DNA of 5,478 nt from Bacteroidales bacterium (lineage in GTDB: Bacteria; Bacteroidota; Bacteroidia; Bacteroidales; WCHB1-69): the NCBI GenBank assembly GCA_024400715.1, contig JAKSMH010000100.1, positions 1-5,478 on the forward strand. The letters run 5' to 3'. This document shows, piece by piece, positions 1 through 4,736 of this stretch; the first letter of the stretch is position 1; each line of letters opens with the position of its first letter. The position numbers and the translations under genes were made by a program. The notes beneath the pieces were generated by a model. That model worked only from the letters and a program-made list of their open reading frames with translations. It was not told the DNA's origin and did no database searches.

Positions 1-238
1 TCTATTCCGCAACACTTTTTCGAAAAAAATCGCGTTTTTTTTTGCAACTCGCTGACTGTCAGCACGAAAAAATTTCATACAACCCGGTTTTCATGCGCTT
101 TTTCTCGAAAAATGACCGTTTTTCGCCCCTTTTTCCACCCATCGGCAAACCCGTTTTGGAAACTTTTCCCTTTTACCCTACAAAAACCGTTTCCCAAACT
201 AACATCCAATTGTTGATTTCCCGTCCATTTTTTTTGAC
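1..238. other. Non-coding stretch downstream of hpf, no convincing gene
   Basis: Together with the hpf terminator this makes about 310 bases without a credible gene. It is rich in homopolymer runs (nine T at 35-43, seven A at 23-29, eight T at 228-235) and pyrimidine-rich on the plus strand between about 100 and 235. It contains two compact palindromes: TTTTTCGAAAAA at 16-27, and GCTGAC-T-GTCAGC at 51-63. Read leftward it would be the spacer between the hpf terminator and the next leftward gene. A minus-strand TTG at 47-45 lies about the right distance upstream of a degenerate -7-like TTTTTCG (27-21), so a weak promoter for that gene is possible. The open frames that cross this region resemble no protein I know and one runs through the terminator, so I treat them as chance. 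Confidence 0.6.
51..63. repeat. Short inverted repeat (6-bp arms, 1-base centre)
   Basis: GCTGAC at 51-56 and GTCAGC at 58-63 are perfect reverse complements around T57. The site stands out in a T/A-rich non-coding region. With a one-base centre it fits a dimeric protein-binding site better than an RNA hairpin. It lies just upstream, in the leftward direction, of the weak possible promoter at 47-21. A site this short can occur by chance, and I recognise no regulator for it. Confidence 0.3.
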
Positions 239-285
239 AAAAAAAAACTTTCCCACCTGCCTTGGAGGACATAATGGGAAAGTTT
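239..285 (-). terminator. Rho-independent terminator of the xerC-hpf unit
   Basis: AAACTTTCCCA (245-255) and TGGGAAAGTTT (275-285) are perfect 11-base inverted arms around a 19-base loop (256-274). On the minus strand the hairpin runs into nine consecutive T (247-239, the first three shared with the stem). It begins 25 bases past the hpf stop codon, where the leftward transcript should end. The loop is long for a terminator and can form a small inner hairpin (CCT/AGG, 256-258 with 266-268). The loop strand of the transcript contains CCTCC (268-264). Confidence 0.85.
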
Positions 286-310
286 CCGTATTCAACAATG
301 CGAAATCGTA

Positions 311-610
311 TTATTTGGCGCGTTCTTTCTCTTTGTTTTTAAGCAATTGCTTCTTCAAGGCTTCAACAGTCAAATCCGTGGCTTCCTCAAAAGTCTTGGC
401 AATCTTAGACGCTATGGCATCATTACCCTTAATCATCACACGGATTTCAACTTCCTTATTTTCGGGTTTGTCTGTATTTTCTAATTTCAGGGTTACTTCG
501 GCTCCGATGATGCCATCGTGAATCTTTGAAAGTTTTTCAACTTTGTCCGTGATGAAAGCTTCTAGTTTTTGATCAGCTTTGAATTTAATTGCAGAAATTG
601 TTATGTTCAT
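311..610 (-). CDS. hpf: Ribosome hibernation promoting factor, short form (HPF/RaiA family)
   Basis: This 99-residue protein matches the HPF/RaiA (S30AE) family. It opens with a strand (MNITISAIKFKADQKL), followed by a helix containing EAFITDKVEKLSKI, strands around EVTLKLEN and EVEIRVMIKGND, and a long basic C-terminal helix ending in a Lys-rich tail. Family members bind the small subunit at the mRNA/tRNA channel in starvation or stationary phase and promote inactive 70S or 100S ribosomes. The length fits the short class (E. coli HPF has 95 residues); the C-terminal dimerisation domain of long HPF is absent. The start is fixed by a strong Shine-Dalgarno, GGAGG, five bases upstream. The gene begins 14 bases after the xerC stop, so the two are probably one transcript ending at the terminator 25 bases downstream. 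The strong SD is unusual for Bacteroidota. Family assignment is firm; the hibernation role is from family knowledge. Confidence 0.93.
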   Translation of the reverse strand: MNITISAIKFKADQKLEAFITDKVEKLSKIHDGIIGAEVTLKLENTDKPENKEVEIRVMIKGNDAIASKIAKTFEEATDLTVEALKKQLLKNKEKERAK

Positions 611-615
611 AAAAA

Positions 616-620
616 CCTCC
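616..620 (-). promoter_or_regulatory. Strong Shine-Dalgarno of hpf
   Basis: On the minus strand the xerC-hpf gap reads AAAAAAGGAGGTTTTT before the hpf ATG. GGAGG (620-616) followed by T is an exact six-base match to the anti-SD partner, at standard spacing (five bases from GGAGG to ATG). It supports ATG at 610 as the start. Most Bacteroidota genes lack such a site, including most others in this window. Confidence 0.85.
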
Positions 621-624
621 TTTT

Positions 625-1521
625 TTATGCCCTTGGATGGGCTTGTTTGTAAATGGACTTCAATTTTTCGATAGAATTATGGGTATAGACCTGTGTCGCG
701 GCCAAACTGCTATGACCGAGAATTTCTTTTATCGCATTAATATCCGCCCCATTGTTAAGCAAATGGGTGGCAAAGGTATGCCGCAAAACGTGTGGACTGC
801 GTTTATCTATGGTCGTAACGCAATCCAAATATTTACGTACAATATTATATATAGCCTTCGGATACATCTTTTTATTTTTATCGGTAACAAAGATACAACA
901 ATTTTTATTCATTTCTCCAAATTGTTCTTCATAAACCGAAAAATATTTTTCAAGTGCCGATTTGGCGACATTGCTAATAGGTATTATTCTCTCTTTATTC
1001 CGTTTTCCGAGCACCTTCACATTTTGTTCATAAAAGTCGATATCCGACAATTTGATGTTCAACAGTTCCGACAATCGCATTCCCGTGGCGTAAAAAAGCT
1101 CCATGATGGCCCGATCCCGGCATCCTTCAAAATTTTCTTCAAACAAATCCGAAGAAAATAATTTTTCCATATCGTTTTTTTCCACAAAATGGGGCAAGCG
1201 CTTGGAGACTTTCGGTGCCACAACTTGACGCATTACATTTTCCGTGATATGTCCGACTTTCAAATGATAATTGAAAAAGGATTTCAGACAACTAATTTTT
1301 CGATTGATGCTTCGAGTTGTAATGCCCTCCTCCATCATCGTCAAAATCCAGGTACGAATGACATCCGCATCAACCGCAAGGAGATCGGAAATCTGAAAGG
1401 CCTGTTCCGCATATTGCGCAAACTGCTCCAGGTCGCCTTGGTACGCGATAACCGTATTGGGTGACATTCGTCGCTCAAAACGAAGATAATCAAGATGCTG
1501 AGTGATTGGAATCGCATTCAT
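625..1521 (-). CDS. xerC: Tyrosine recombinase XerC/XerD family
   Basis: The 298-residue product has the standard Xer layout and length. An N-terminal core-binding (SAM-like) domain covers about residues 5-90 (FERRMSPNTVIAYQGDLEQF), and a catalytic domain covers about 110-295. All six active-site positions are visible: R149 (GMRLSEL), K173 (LGKRNKER), H244 and R247 (PHVLRHTFA), H270 (LGHSS) and the nucleophile Y279 (QVYTH). Such enzymes resolve chromosome dimers at dif with FtsK; some are used by mobile elements. Nothing mobile is seen nearby, and the housekeeping position beside rpsU and hpf favours the chromosomal role. Sequence alone does not separate XerC from XerD here, so the symbol is a family-level choice. 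The gene has its own -7 box (1555-1548) after the rpsU terminator and no useful SD; its leader carries a short AT repeat (1530-1541). It is followed 14 bases later by hpf. Confidence 0.92.
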   Translation of the reverse strand: MNAIPITQHLDYLRFERRMSPNTVIAYQGDLEQFAQYAEQAFQISDLLAVDADVIRTWILTMMEEGITTRSINRKISCLKSFFNYHLKVGHITENVMRQVVAPKVSKRLPHFVEKNDMEKLFSSDLFEENFEGCRDRAIMELFYATGMRLSELLNIKLSDIDFYEQNVKVLGKRNKERIIPISNVAKSALEKYFSVYEEQFGEMNKNCCIFVTDKNKKMYPKAIYNIVRKYLDCVTTIDKRSPHVLRHTFATHLLNNGADINAIKEILGHSSLAATQVYTHNSIEKLKSIYKQAHPRA

Positions 1522-1547
1522 ACCTATTAATATATATATATGTAACG

Positions 1548-1555
1548 CAAAAATA
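1548..1555 (-). promoter_or_regulatory. Bacteroidota-type -7 promoter element for xerC-hpf
   Basis: The minus strand reads TATTTTTGC here, an exact fit to TAnnTTTG. It lies 26 bases upstream of the xerC ATG and downstream of the rpsU terminator, so xerC-hpf can be transcribed independently of rpsU. No clear TTTG -33 box is visible at 19-21 bases upstream. The implied 5' leader is short, about 20 bases, and mostly alternating AT. Confidence 0.6.
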
Positions 1556-1582
1556 CAAAAATATTGTGAATCTAACGATGAT

Positions 1583-1618
1583 AAAAAACGGGGAACAGGC
1601 TAAAAGTCTGTTCCCCGT
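1583..1618 (-). terminator. Rho-independent terminator of rpsU
   Basis: ACGGGGAACAG (1588-1598) and CTGTTCCCCGT (1608-1618) form a perfect 11-base GC-rich stem around a nine-base loop. On the minus strand the stem is followed directly by T residues (1588-1583). It starts 24 bases past the rpsU stop codon. The plus strand also has a seven-T run at 1621-1627, so the structure could stop transcription both ways, but no rightward gene ends here. It separates rpsU transcription from xerC-hpf. Confidence 0.92.
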
Positions 1619-1642
1619 AATTTTTTTCATGAAAGCTTGCTA

Positions 1643-1840
1643 CTATTTGTCGGCTTCTTTAGCTCTTAAAGATTCAACATAGATAGCTTTAAGCTTTTGC
1701 TCCCTTTTGAGAACGCTAGGTTTGGTGAATTTTTGTCTTGCGCGCAATTCACGAACAACACCTGTTTTTTCGAATTTTCTTTTTAATTTCTTCAGCGCTC
1801 TTTCGATGGTTTCGCCTTCTTTAACGGGAACAACGATCAT
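1643..1840 (-). CDS. rpsU: 30S ribosomal protein bS21
   Basis: The 65-residue, very basic protein is a clear bS21: it opens MIVVPVKEGETIERALKKLKRK, has the family's F-EKTGVVRELRARQKF segment around residues 23-38, and ends in a Lys/Arg/Glu-rich helix. It binds late in 30S assembly near the 3' end of 16S rRNA. Work on Flavobacterium, recalled rather than checked here, reports that bS21 with bS6 and bS18 holds the 16S tail so that the anti-SD is hidden, and that rpsU itself keeps an SD for autoregulation. Here GAGGT lies seven bases before the ATG, consistent with that. A -7 box lies at 1909-1902, a hairpin sequence sits near the predicted transcript start, and a strong terminator follows, so it is probably monocistronic. 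Product call is near certain; autoregulation is inferred. Confidence 0.97.
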   Translation of the reverse strand: MIVVPVKEGETIERALKKLKRKFEKTGVVRELRARQKFTKPSVLKREQKLKAIYVESLRAKEADK

Positions 1841-1847
1841 AAAAAAT

Positions 1848-1852
1848 ACCTC
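1848..1852 (-). promoter_or_regulatory. Shine-Dalgarno of rpsU
   Basis: The minus strand reads AGAAAGAGGT before a seven-base spacer and ATG. Five contiguous bases (GAGGT, 1852-1848) complement the anti-SD ACCTC, and the preceding AGAAAG matches the rest of the usual 16S tail complement if one G is skipped. It is weaker than the hpf site but clearly better than those of xerC, the DUF4340 gene, yigZ or rpoN. It fits the proposed bS21 autoregulation and supports ATG at 1840. Confidence 0.65.
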
Positions 1853-1883
1853 TTTCTTTTTAAGTTAATACTAAAAATAAACT

Positions 1884-1898
1884 CCCCAAATTTTGGGG
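1884..1898 (-). promoter_or_regulatory. Compact GC-capped inverted repeat in the rpsU leader
   Basis: CCCCAAA (1884-1890) and TTTGGGG (1892-1898) are perfect arms around T1891. It lies just downstream of the rpsU -7 box (1909-1902), so the expected transcript start falls at its edge and the rpsU mRNA would begin with this hairpin (about five to six base pairs with a three- to five-base loop). On the minus strand it is followed by AGTTTATTTTT, a broken U-rich stretch. It could be an mRNA-protecting 5' hairpin, a weak attenuator or a DNA operator; the sequence does not decide. Confidence 0.45.
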
Positions 1899-1901
1899 TT
1901 G

Positions 1902-1909
1902 CAAAAATA
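1902..1909 (-). promoter_or_regulatory. Bacteroidota-type -7 promoter element for rpsU
   Basis: The minus strand reads TATTTTTGCA, matching TAnnTTTG exactly and repeating the xerC and DUF4340-gene boxes. It lies 61 bases upstream of the rpsU ATG, giving a leader of about 55 bases. There is no good TTTG at the -33 position, which falls in the T/A-rich stretch shared with the divergent promoter. Confidence 0.6.
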
Positions 1910-1926
1910 CACTTTTTTTTAATACA

Positions 1927-1958
1927 TTTCACTGCCGTTGAAAATATTTGTATTTTTG
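1927..1958 (+). promoter_or_regulatory. Bacteroidota-type promoter for the DUF4340-ribD-yigZ unit
   Basis: The -7 box TATTTTTG at 1951-1958 matches TAnnTTTG exactly. TTTC at 1927-1930, 20 bases upstream, is a one-mismatch version of the -33 TTTG at normal spacing. The ATG at 1979 is 20 bases past the box, so the leader is very short, about 15 bases, with no Shine-Dalgarno. The next two genes follow with no visible promoter of their own. Confidence 0.6.
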
Positions 1959-1978
1959 CATTTTCAAATTTTGAACAG

Positions 1979-3046
1979 ATGAAAAAGAACACTATTTACA
2001 TTATTATTGCTTCTATTCTTGTGGTGGCCACCATTCTTGTCGTATTATTCAAGACCAATGTAATTAAAACTTCGGGCGACCTGCTTGACCACGATGCTTT
2101 TGCCATTAAGGATACCGCTTCTATCACCAAGGTTTTTATGGCCGATATGAACGGAAATAGCGTTTTACTGCAAAGAACAGACAAGGGATGGACCGTTTGC
2201 GACAGCATTTTGGTCATGAAGCCCATTATGGAAGAATTTCTGAGCACACTCAACAATCTTACCGTTAAGCAAATGGTTCCCAAGTCAGGACAAAATACCA
2301 TTAATAAAGTTTTGGCTACGGGAGCCGTCAAAGTTGACATTTACCAATATGGACCCAAATTCAAAATTTTCGGAATTCCTTTTAGCGTGAAGGAAAGAAA
2401 AACGAAAACCTACTATATGGGACCCGCCACGATGGACAACTTGGCCAATTTTGCCTTACTGGAAGGTTCAGACGCCCCTTATATCGTTTACATTCCCGGA
2501 TTTAGAGGTTTCGCCACGCCCATTTACTCCACCAATTATGCCGACTGGATTAATCACGACGTGTTTCAAACCAAAATCACGCGTATCAAATCTGCCGAAT
2601 TTATTGACTTGGAAAATCCCGAAGAATCATTCAAAGCGGTTAAGGTCGGTGCCCGTTTCTTCGACCTGTATAATTATCAGAATGAAAAAGTAATGGCTTA
2701 CGATACCTTGAAACTGATTGATATGCTTTCTGAATTCAGAGATAAGAATTTTGAAGACAAAGTCATCACATTGTCTCCTGCCCAAATAGATTCCATTTAT
2801 CACGAACAACATTTCAAAACGATTATCATTACTGATATTGAAGGAAACAAGACAACTTTGGAACTTTGCCATTTGTACAATGACGATGTTGACGAAGAAG
2901 GCAATCCGATTTCAAAATTGAATGAAGACAATTTTTATGGATTGGTCAATCATAATTATAGCAACATCTATTTGATGCAATTTTATCACTTTGACAGACA
3001 AGTTCAGCCATTGTCGTATTTCGCCCATCAAACCATTCAAAAATAG
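1979..3046 (+). CDS. Membrane-anchored DUF4340-like protein of unknown function
   Basis: The 355-residue product begins MKKN followed by one hydrophobic segment (about residues 5-24, rich in Ile/Val/Leu), then a long soluble region. It has the pattern of an uncleaved N-terminal anchor with a periplasmic body; I see no lipobox. Mid-protein features recall the Bacteroidota proteins annotated DUF4340: TYYMGPATMDNLANFALLEGS (residues 144-164), YIVYIPGFRG (168-177) and DWINHDVFQTKITRI (189-203). That match is from memory. The C-terminal third carries an acidic loop (NDDVDEEGN, 301-309). Other DUF4340 proteins sit with gliding or ABC-transport genes, but no such genes are here, so I give no function. 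ATG at 1979 is the natural start: it precedes the anchor directly and sits just after a promoter. ribD begins six bases after its stop, so the two are likely co-transcribed. Confidence 0.85.
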   Translation: MKKNTIYIIIASILVVATILVVLFKTNVIKTSGDLLDHDAFAIKDTASITKVFMADMNGNSVLLQRTDKGWTVCDSILVMKPIMEEFLSTLNNLTVKQMVPKSGQNTINKVLATGAVKVDIYQYGPKFKIFGIPFSVKERKTKTYYMGPATMDNLANFALLEGSDAPYIVYIPGFRGFATPIYSTNYADWINHDVFQTKITRIKSAEFIDLENPEESFKAVKVGARFFDLYNYQNEKVMAYDTLKLIDMLSEFRDKNFEDKVITLSPAQIDSIYHEQHFKTIIITDIEGNKTTLELCHLYNDDVDEEGNPISKLNEDNFYGLVNHNYSNIYLMQFYHFDRQVQPLSYFAHQTIQK

Positions 3047-3052
3047 GTTACT

Positions 3053-4018
3053 ATGACCGTTGACGAACGTTTTATGGCACGTTGTCTGCAATTGGCCTCA
3101 TTAGGATTAGGTCGTGTTCAACCCAATCCGATGGTGGGAGCAGTCATTGTCCATAACGATACTATTATTGGGGAAGGCTGGCATCGGCAATACGGACAGG
3201 CGCACGCCGAAGTGAATGCTTTGTCATCGGTTAGACAAAAAGCGCTGTTACCTGAATCCACTATTTACGTCAACCTGGAACCTTGTTCCCACTTCGGCAA
3301 GACACCGCCTTGTGCCGATGCCATTATTCGCGAACGCATTCCCAAGGTGGTTATCGGCACCGTGGATAGTAATGCCAAGGTGAACGGCGGCGGCATTCAA
3401 AAGCTTAAAGATGCGGGTGTGGAAGTCATTACCGGCATCTTGCCCCAACAATGTCGGGAATTAAATCGACGTTTTTTCACCTACCACGAGCAAAAACGCC
3501 CTTACATTATTTTAAAATGGGCGATGACTGCCGATGGCTTGATGGATATTGACCGCAACCAAAATCCGAATGGACAATATTGGATTACCAATCCAGAACT
3601 TAAAACCATTGTTCATCAATGGCGAAGCGAAGAAGATGCCATTTTAGTGGGCTACAACACGATGGTCAATGATCGTCCTCAACTAACCACCAGACTATTT
3701 CCGGGAAAGGACCCACAACGTTTTGTTATGCAACGAGGTGAGGCCATTGATAGTCCACTCCCTTACCAAATATTGTCGGAAGACGTAAGCGAAGCTGTCC
3801 AGCAACTTTACACGCTGAAAATACAATCTGTCATCGTGGAAGGCGGTGCCAAAACCCTTCAGCGTTTCATTGACGCAAAACTTTGGGACGAAGCTCGTAT
3901 TCTCATCGGGGACCAAGTCTGGGGGAATGGTGTTCCCGCACCTCAGATTTCTGGCATTACCATCCAAGAAAGTTCCATTAACCACAACCTCATCCGCTAT
4001 GTTCGACGACACCTATAA
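3053..4018 (+). CDS. ribD: Bifunctional riboflavin biosynthesis deaminase/reductase RibD
   Basis: The 321-residue product has both RibD domains. The N-terminal deaminase (about 1-145) shows the zinc site H51-A-E53 and PCSHFGKTPPC with C78 and C87; E53 is the proton-shuttle position. It deaminates the pyrimidine product of GTP cyclohydrolase II. The C-terminal reductase (about 148-321) reduces the ribosyl side chain with NADPH; visible family motifs are LKWAMTADG (154-162), the stretch from R191 through DAILVG and NDRPQLTTR to R214, and VEGGAKTL (262-269). The protein is shorter than E. coli RibD (367 residues), mainly because only about 48 residues separate LTTR from VEGG; the motifs themselves are intact, so activity is expected. 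No FMN riboswitch or other rib gene is visible here. The start lies six bases after the upstream stop, with only a remnant AGG as an SD. yigZ overlaps its 3' end. Confidence 0.95.
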   Translation: MTVDERFMARCLQLASLGLGRVQPNPMVGAVIVHNDTIIGEGWHRQYGQAHAEVNALSSVRQKALLPESTIYVNLEPCSHFGKTPPCADAIIRERIPKVVIGTVDSNAKVNGGGIQKLKDAGVEVITGILPQQCRELNRRFFTYHEQKRPYIILKWAMTADGLMDIDRNQNPNGQYWITNPELKTIVHQWRSEEDAILVGYNTMVNDRPQLTTRLFPGKDPQRFVMQRGEAIDSPLPYQILSEDVSEAVQQLYTLKIQSVIVEGGAKTLQRFIDAKLWDEARILIGDQVWGNGVPAPQISGITIQESSINHNLIRYVRRHL

Positions 4019-4595
4019 AACCATTGCCGCCCCATCAGAAGGAATTTATCGCGAAAAGGGTAGTAAATTCATTGCCTTGGCATTTCCTGTCGAAACCGAG
4101 GCGATGGTCAAAGAAAAGCTGGCGGAGATTCAAAAACAGTACTTTGACGCCCGACATCATTGCTACAGCTATATTTTGGGACCCAATAAAGATGCCTACC
4201 GACTCAACGACAACGGGGAACCGTCCGGCACGGCAGGTCGCCCCATTCACGGACAGCTTCTCTCCAAGGACCTTACCAACACATTGGTGATTGTCGTACG
4301 CTATTTCGGAGGAATCAAATTGGGTGTCAGCGGCCTTATCAACGCATACAAAACCGCTGCGAAAGAGGCCTTGGATGCCGCCACCATCATTGAGAAAACC
4401 ATTGACGAAACCTACAACGTCAGTTTTGACTACAGCGTGATGAACAGCGTGATGCAACTCTTGAAAGACCCTTACGTCACCATTTTAGGACAAGGTTACG
4501 ATGAGCAATATGTCATTACTTTCAAATTAAGAAGAAGAGAATCCGACCGCATCGTCACTGCTTTGAAAAAAATCAACACCGTGGTGGTAAAATAG
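3999..4595 (+). CDS. yigZ: YigZ/IMPACT family protein (UPF0029 plus DUF1949)
   Basis: The 198-residue product is a typical YigZ/IMPACT protein. The N-terminal UPF0029 domain carries GSKFIA (21-26), ARHHCYSY (51-58), NGEPSGTAGRPI (72-83) and VVRYFGGIKLGVSGL (99-113), all family signatures; a smaller ferredoxin-like DUF1949 domain follows (about 137-198). Eukaryotic IMPACT regulates the translation-stress kinase Gcn2; the bacterial role is unsettled, though binding to ribosomes or nucleic acid has been suggested. The frame stays open upstream to an ATG at 3846, but the extra 51 residues lie over ribD and resemble nothing, while ATG at 3999 directly precedes the expected FDDTYKTI beginning. That start overlaps the ribD end by 20 bases, which suggests translational coupling; there is no SD. 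Family identification is strong; function is open. Confidence 0.93.
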   Translation: MFDDTYKTIAAPSEGIYREKGSKFIALAFPVETEAMVKEKLAEIQKQYFDARHHCYSYILGPNKDAYRLNDNGEPSGTAGRPIHGQLLSKDLTNTLVIVVRYFGGIKLGVSGLINAYKTAAKEALDAATIIEKTIDETYNVSFDYSVMNSVMQLLKDPYVTILGQGYDEQYVITFKLRRRESDRIVTALKKINTVVVK

Positions 4596-4736
4596 CGAAG
4601 ACCATCTTCCTTGATAAATTTTCATTTAATTTCATTATCCCTTTAAATCTTTCATTGAAAGAAAAAAATCATTCTTTATCCACTGTCTTATAATTCAAAA
4701 ATTTTATGTAAGTTTGCATAATTAAACATTGAATAT
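4596..4736 (+). promoter_or_regulatory. yigZ-rpoN intergenic region with a -7 element for rpoN
   Basis: This AT-rich gap holds TAAGTTTGC with its -7 core at 4709-4716, an exact fit to TAnnTTTG, 20 bases before the rpoN ATG. No clear -33 TTTG is present at normal spacing. There is no convincing terminator after yigZ: the only hairpin, GAAGA/TCTTC at 4597-4609, has a five-base stem and no T run. rpoN therefore may be served both by its own promoter and by read-through. Confidence 0.5.

Noticed and set aside
75..272. Leftward open frame of 65 codons after hpf
   Set aside because: Its ATG lies in the loop of the hpf terminator and its codons run through the terminator T tract. There is no SD and no family resemblance.
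42..521. Rightward open frame of 159 codons
   Set aside because: It crosses a T-rich non-coding stretch and the hpf terminator and then runs antisense through hpf. The product is Phe/Ser-rich and resembles no family, while hpf on the other strand is a clear family member.
637..1464. Rightward open frames opposite xerC
   Set aside because: They are antisense to a complete Xer recombinase with all six active-site residues and have no promoter or recognisable product.
625..1521. Xer gene as an integrase of a mobile element
   Set aside because: There are no flanking attachment repeats, phage or conjugation genes. It sits between rpsU and hpf in a housekeeping block.
1530..1541. Alternating AT repeat in the xerC leader as a phase-variation tract
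   Set aside because: Six AT units in an AT-rich leader are short and common by chance. They lie outside the coding region and not between promoter elements.
3846..3998. Upstream extension of yigZ to an earlier ATG
   Set aside because: The extra 51 residues lie over ribD coding sequence, which is conserved in its own frame, and they add nothing YigZ-like. The usual family N-terminus begins at 3999.
4035..4457. Leftward open frame opposite yigZ
   Set aside because: It is antisense to a strongly conserved YigZ domain and has no family resemblance or start signals.
4597..4609. Possible terminator after yigZ (GAAGA-CCA-TCTTC)
   Set aside because: The stem is only five base pairs and no T run follows.
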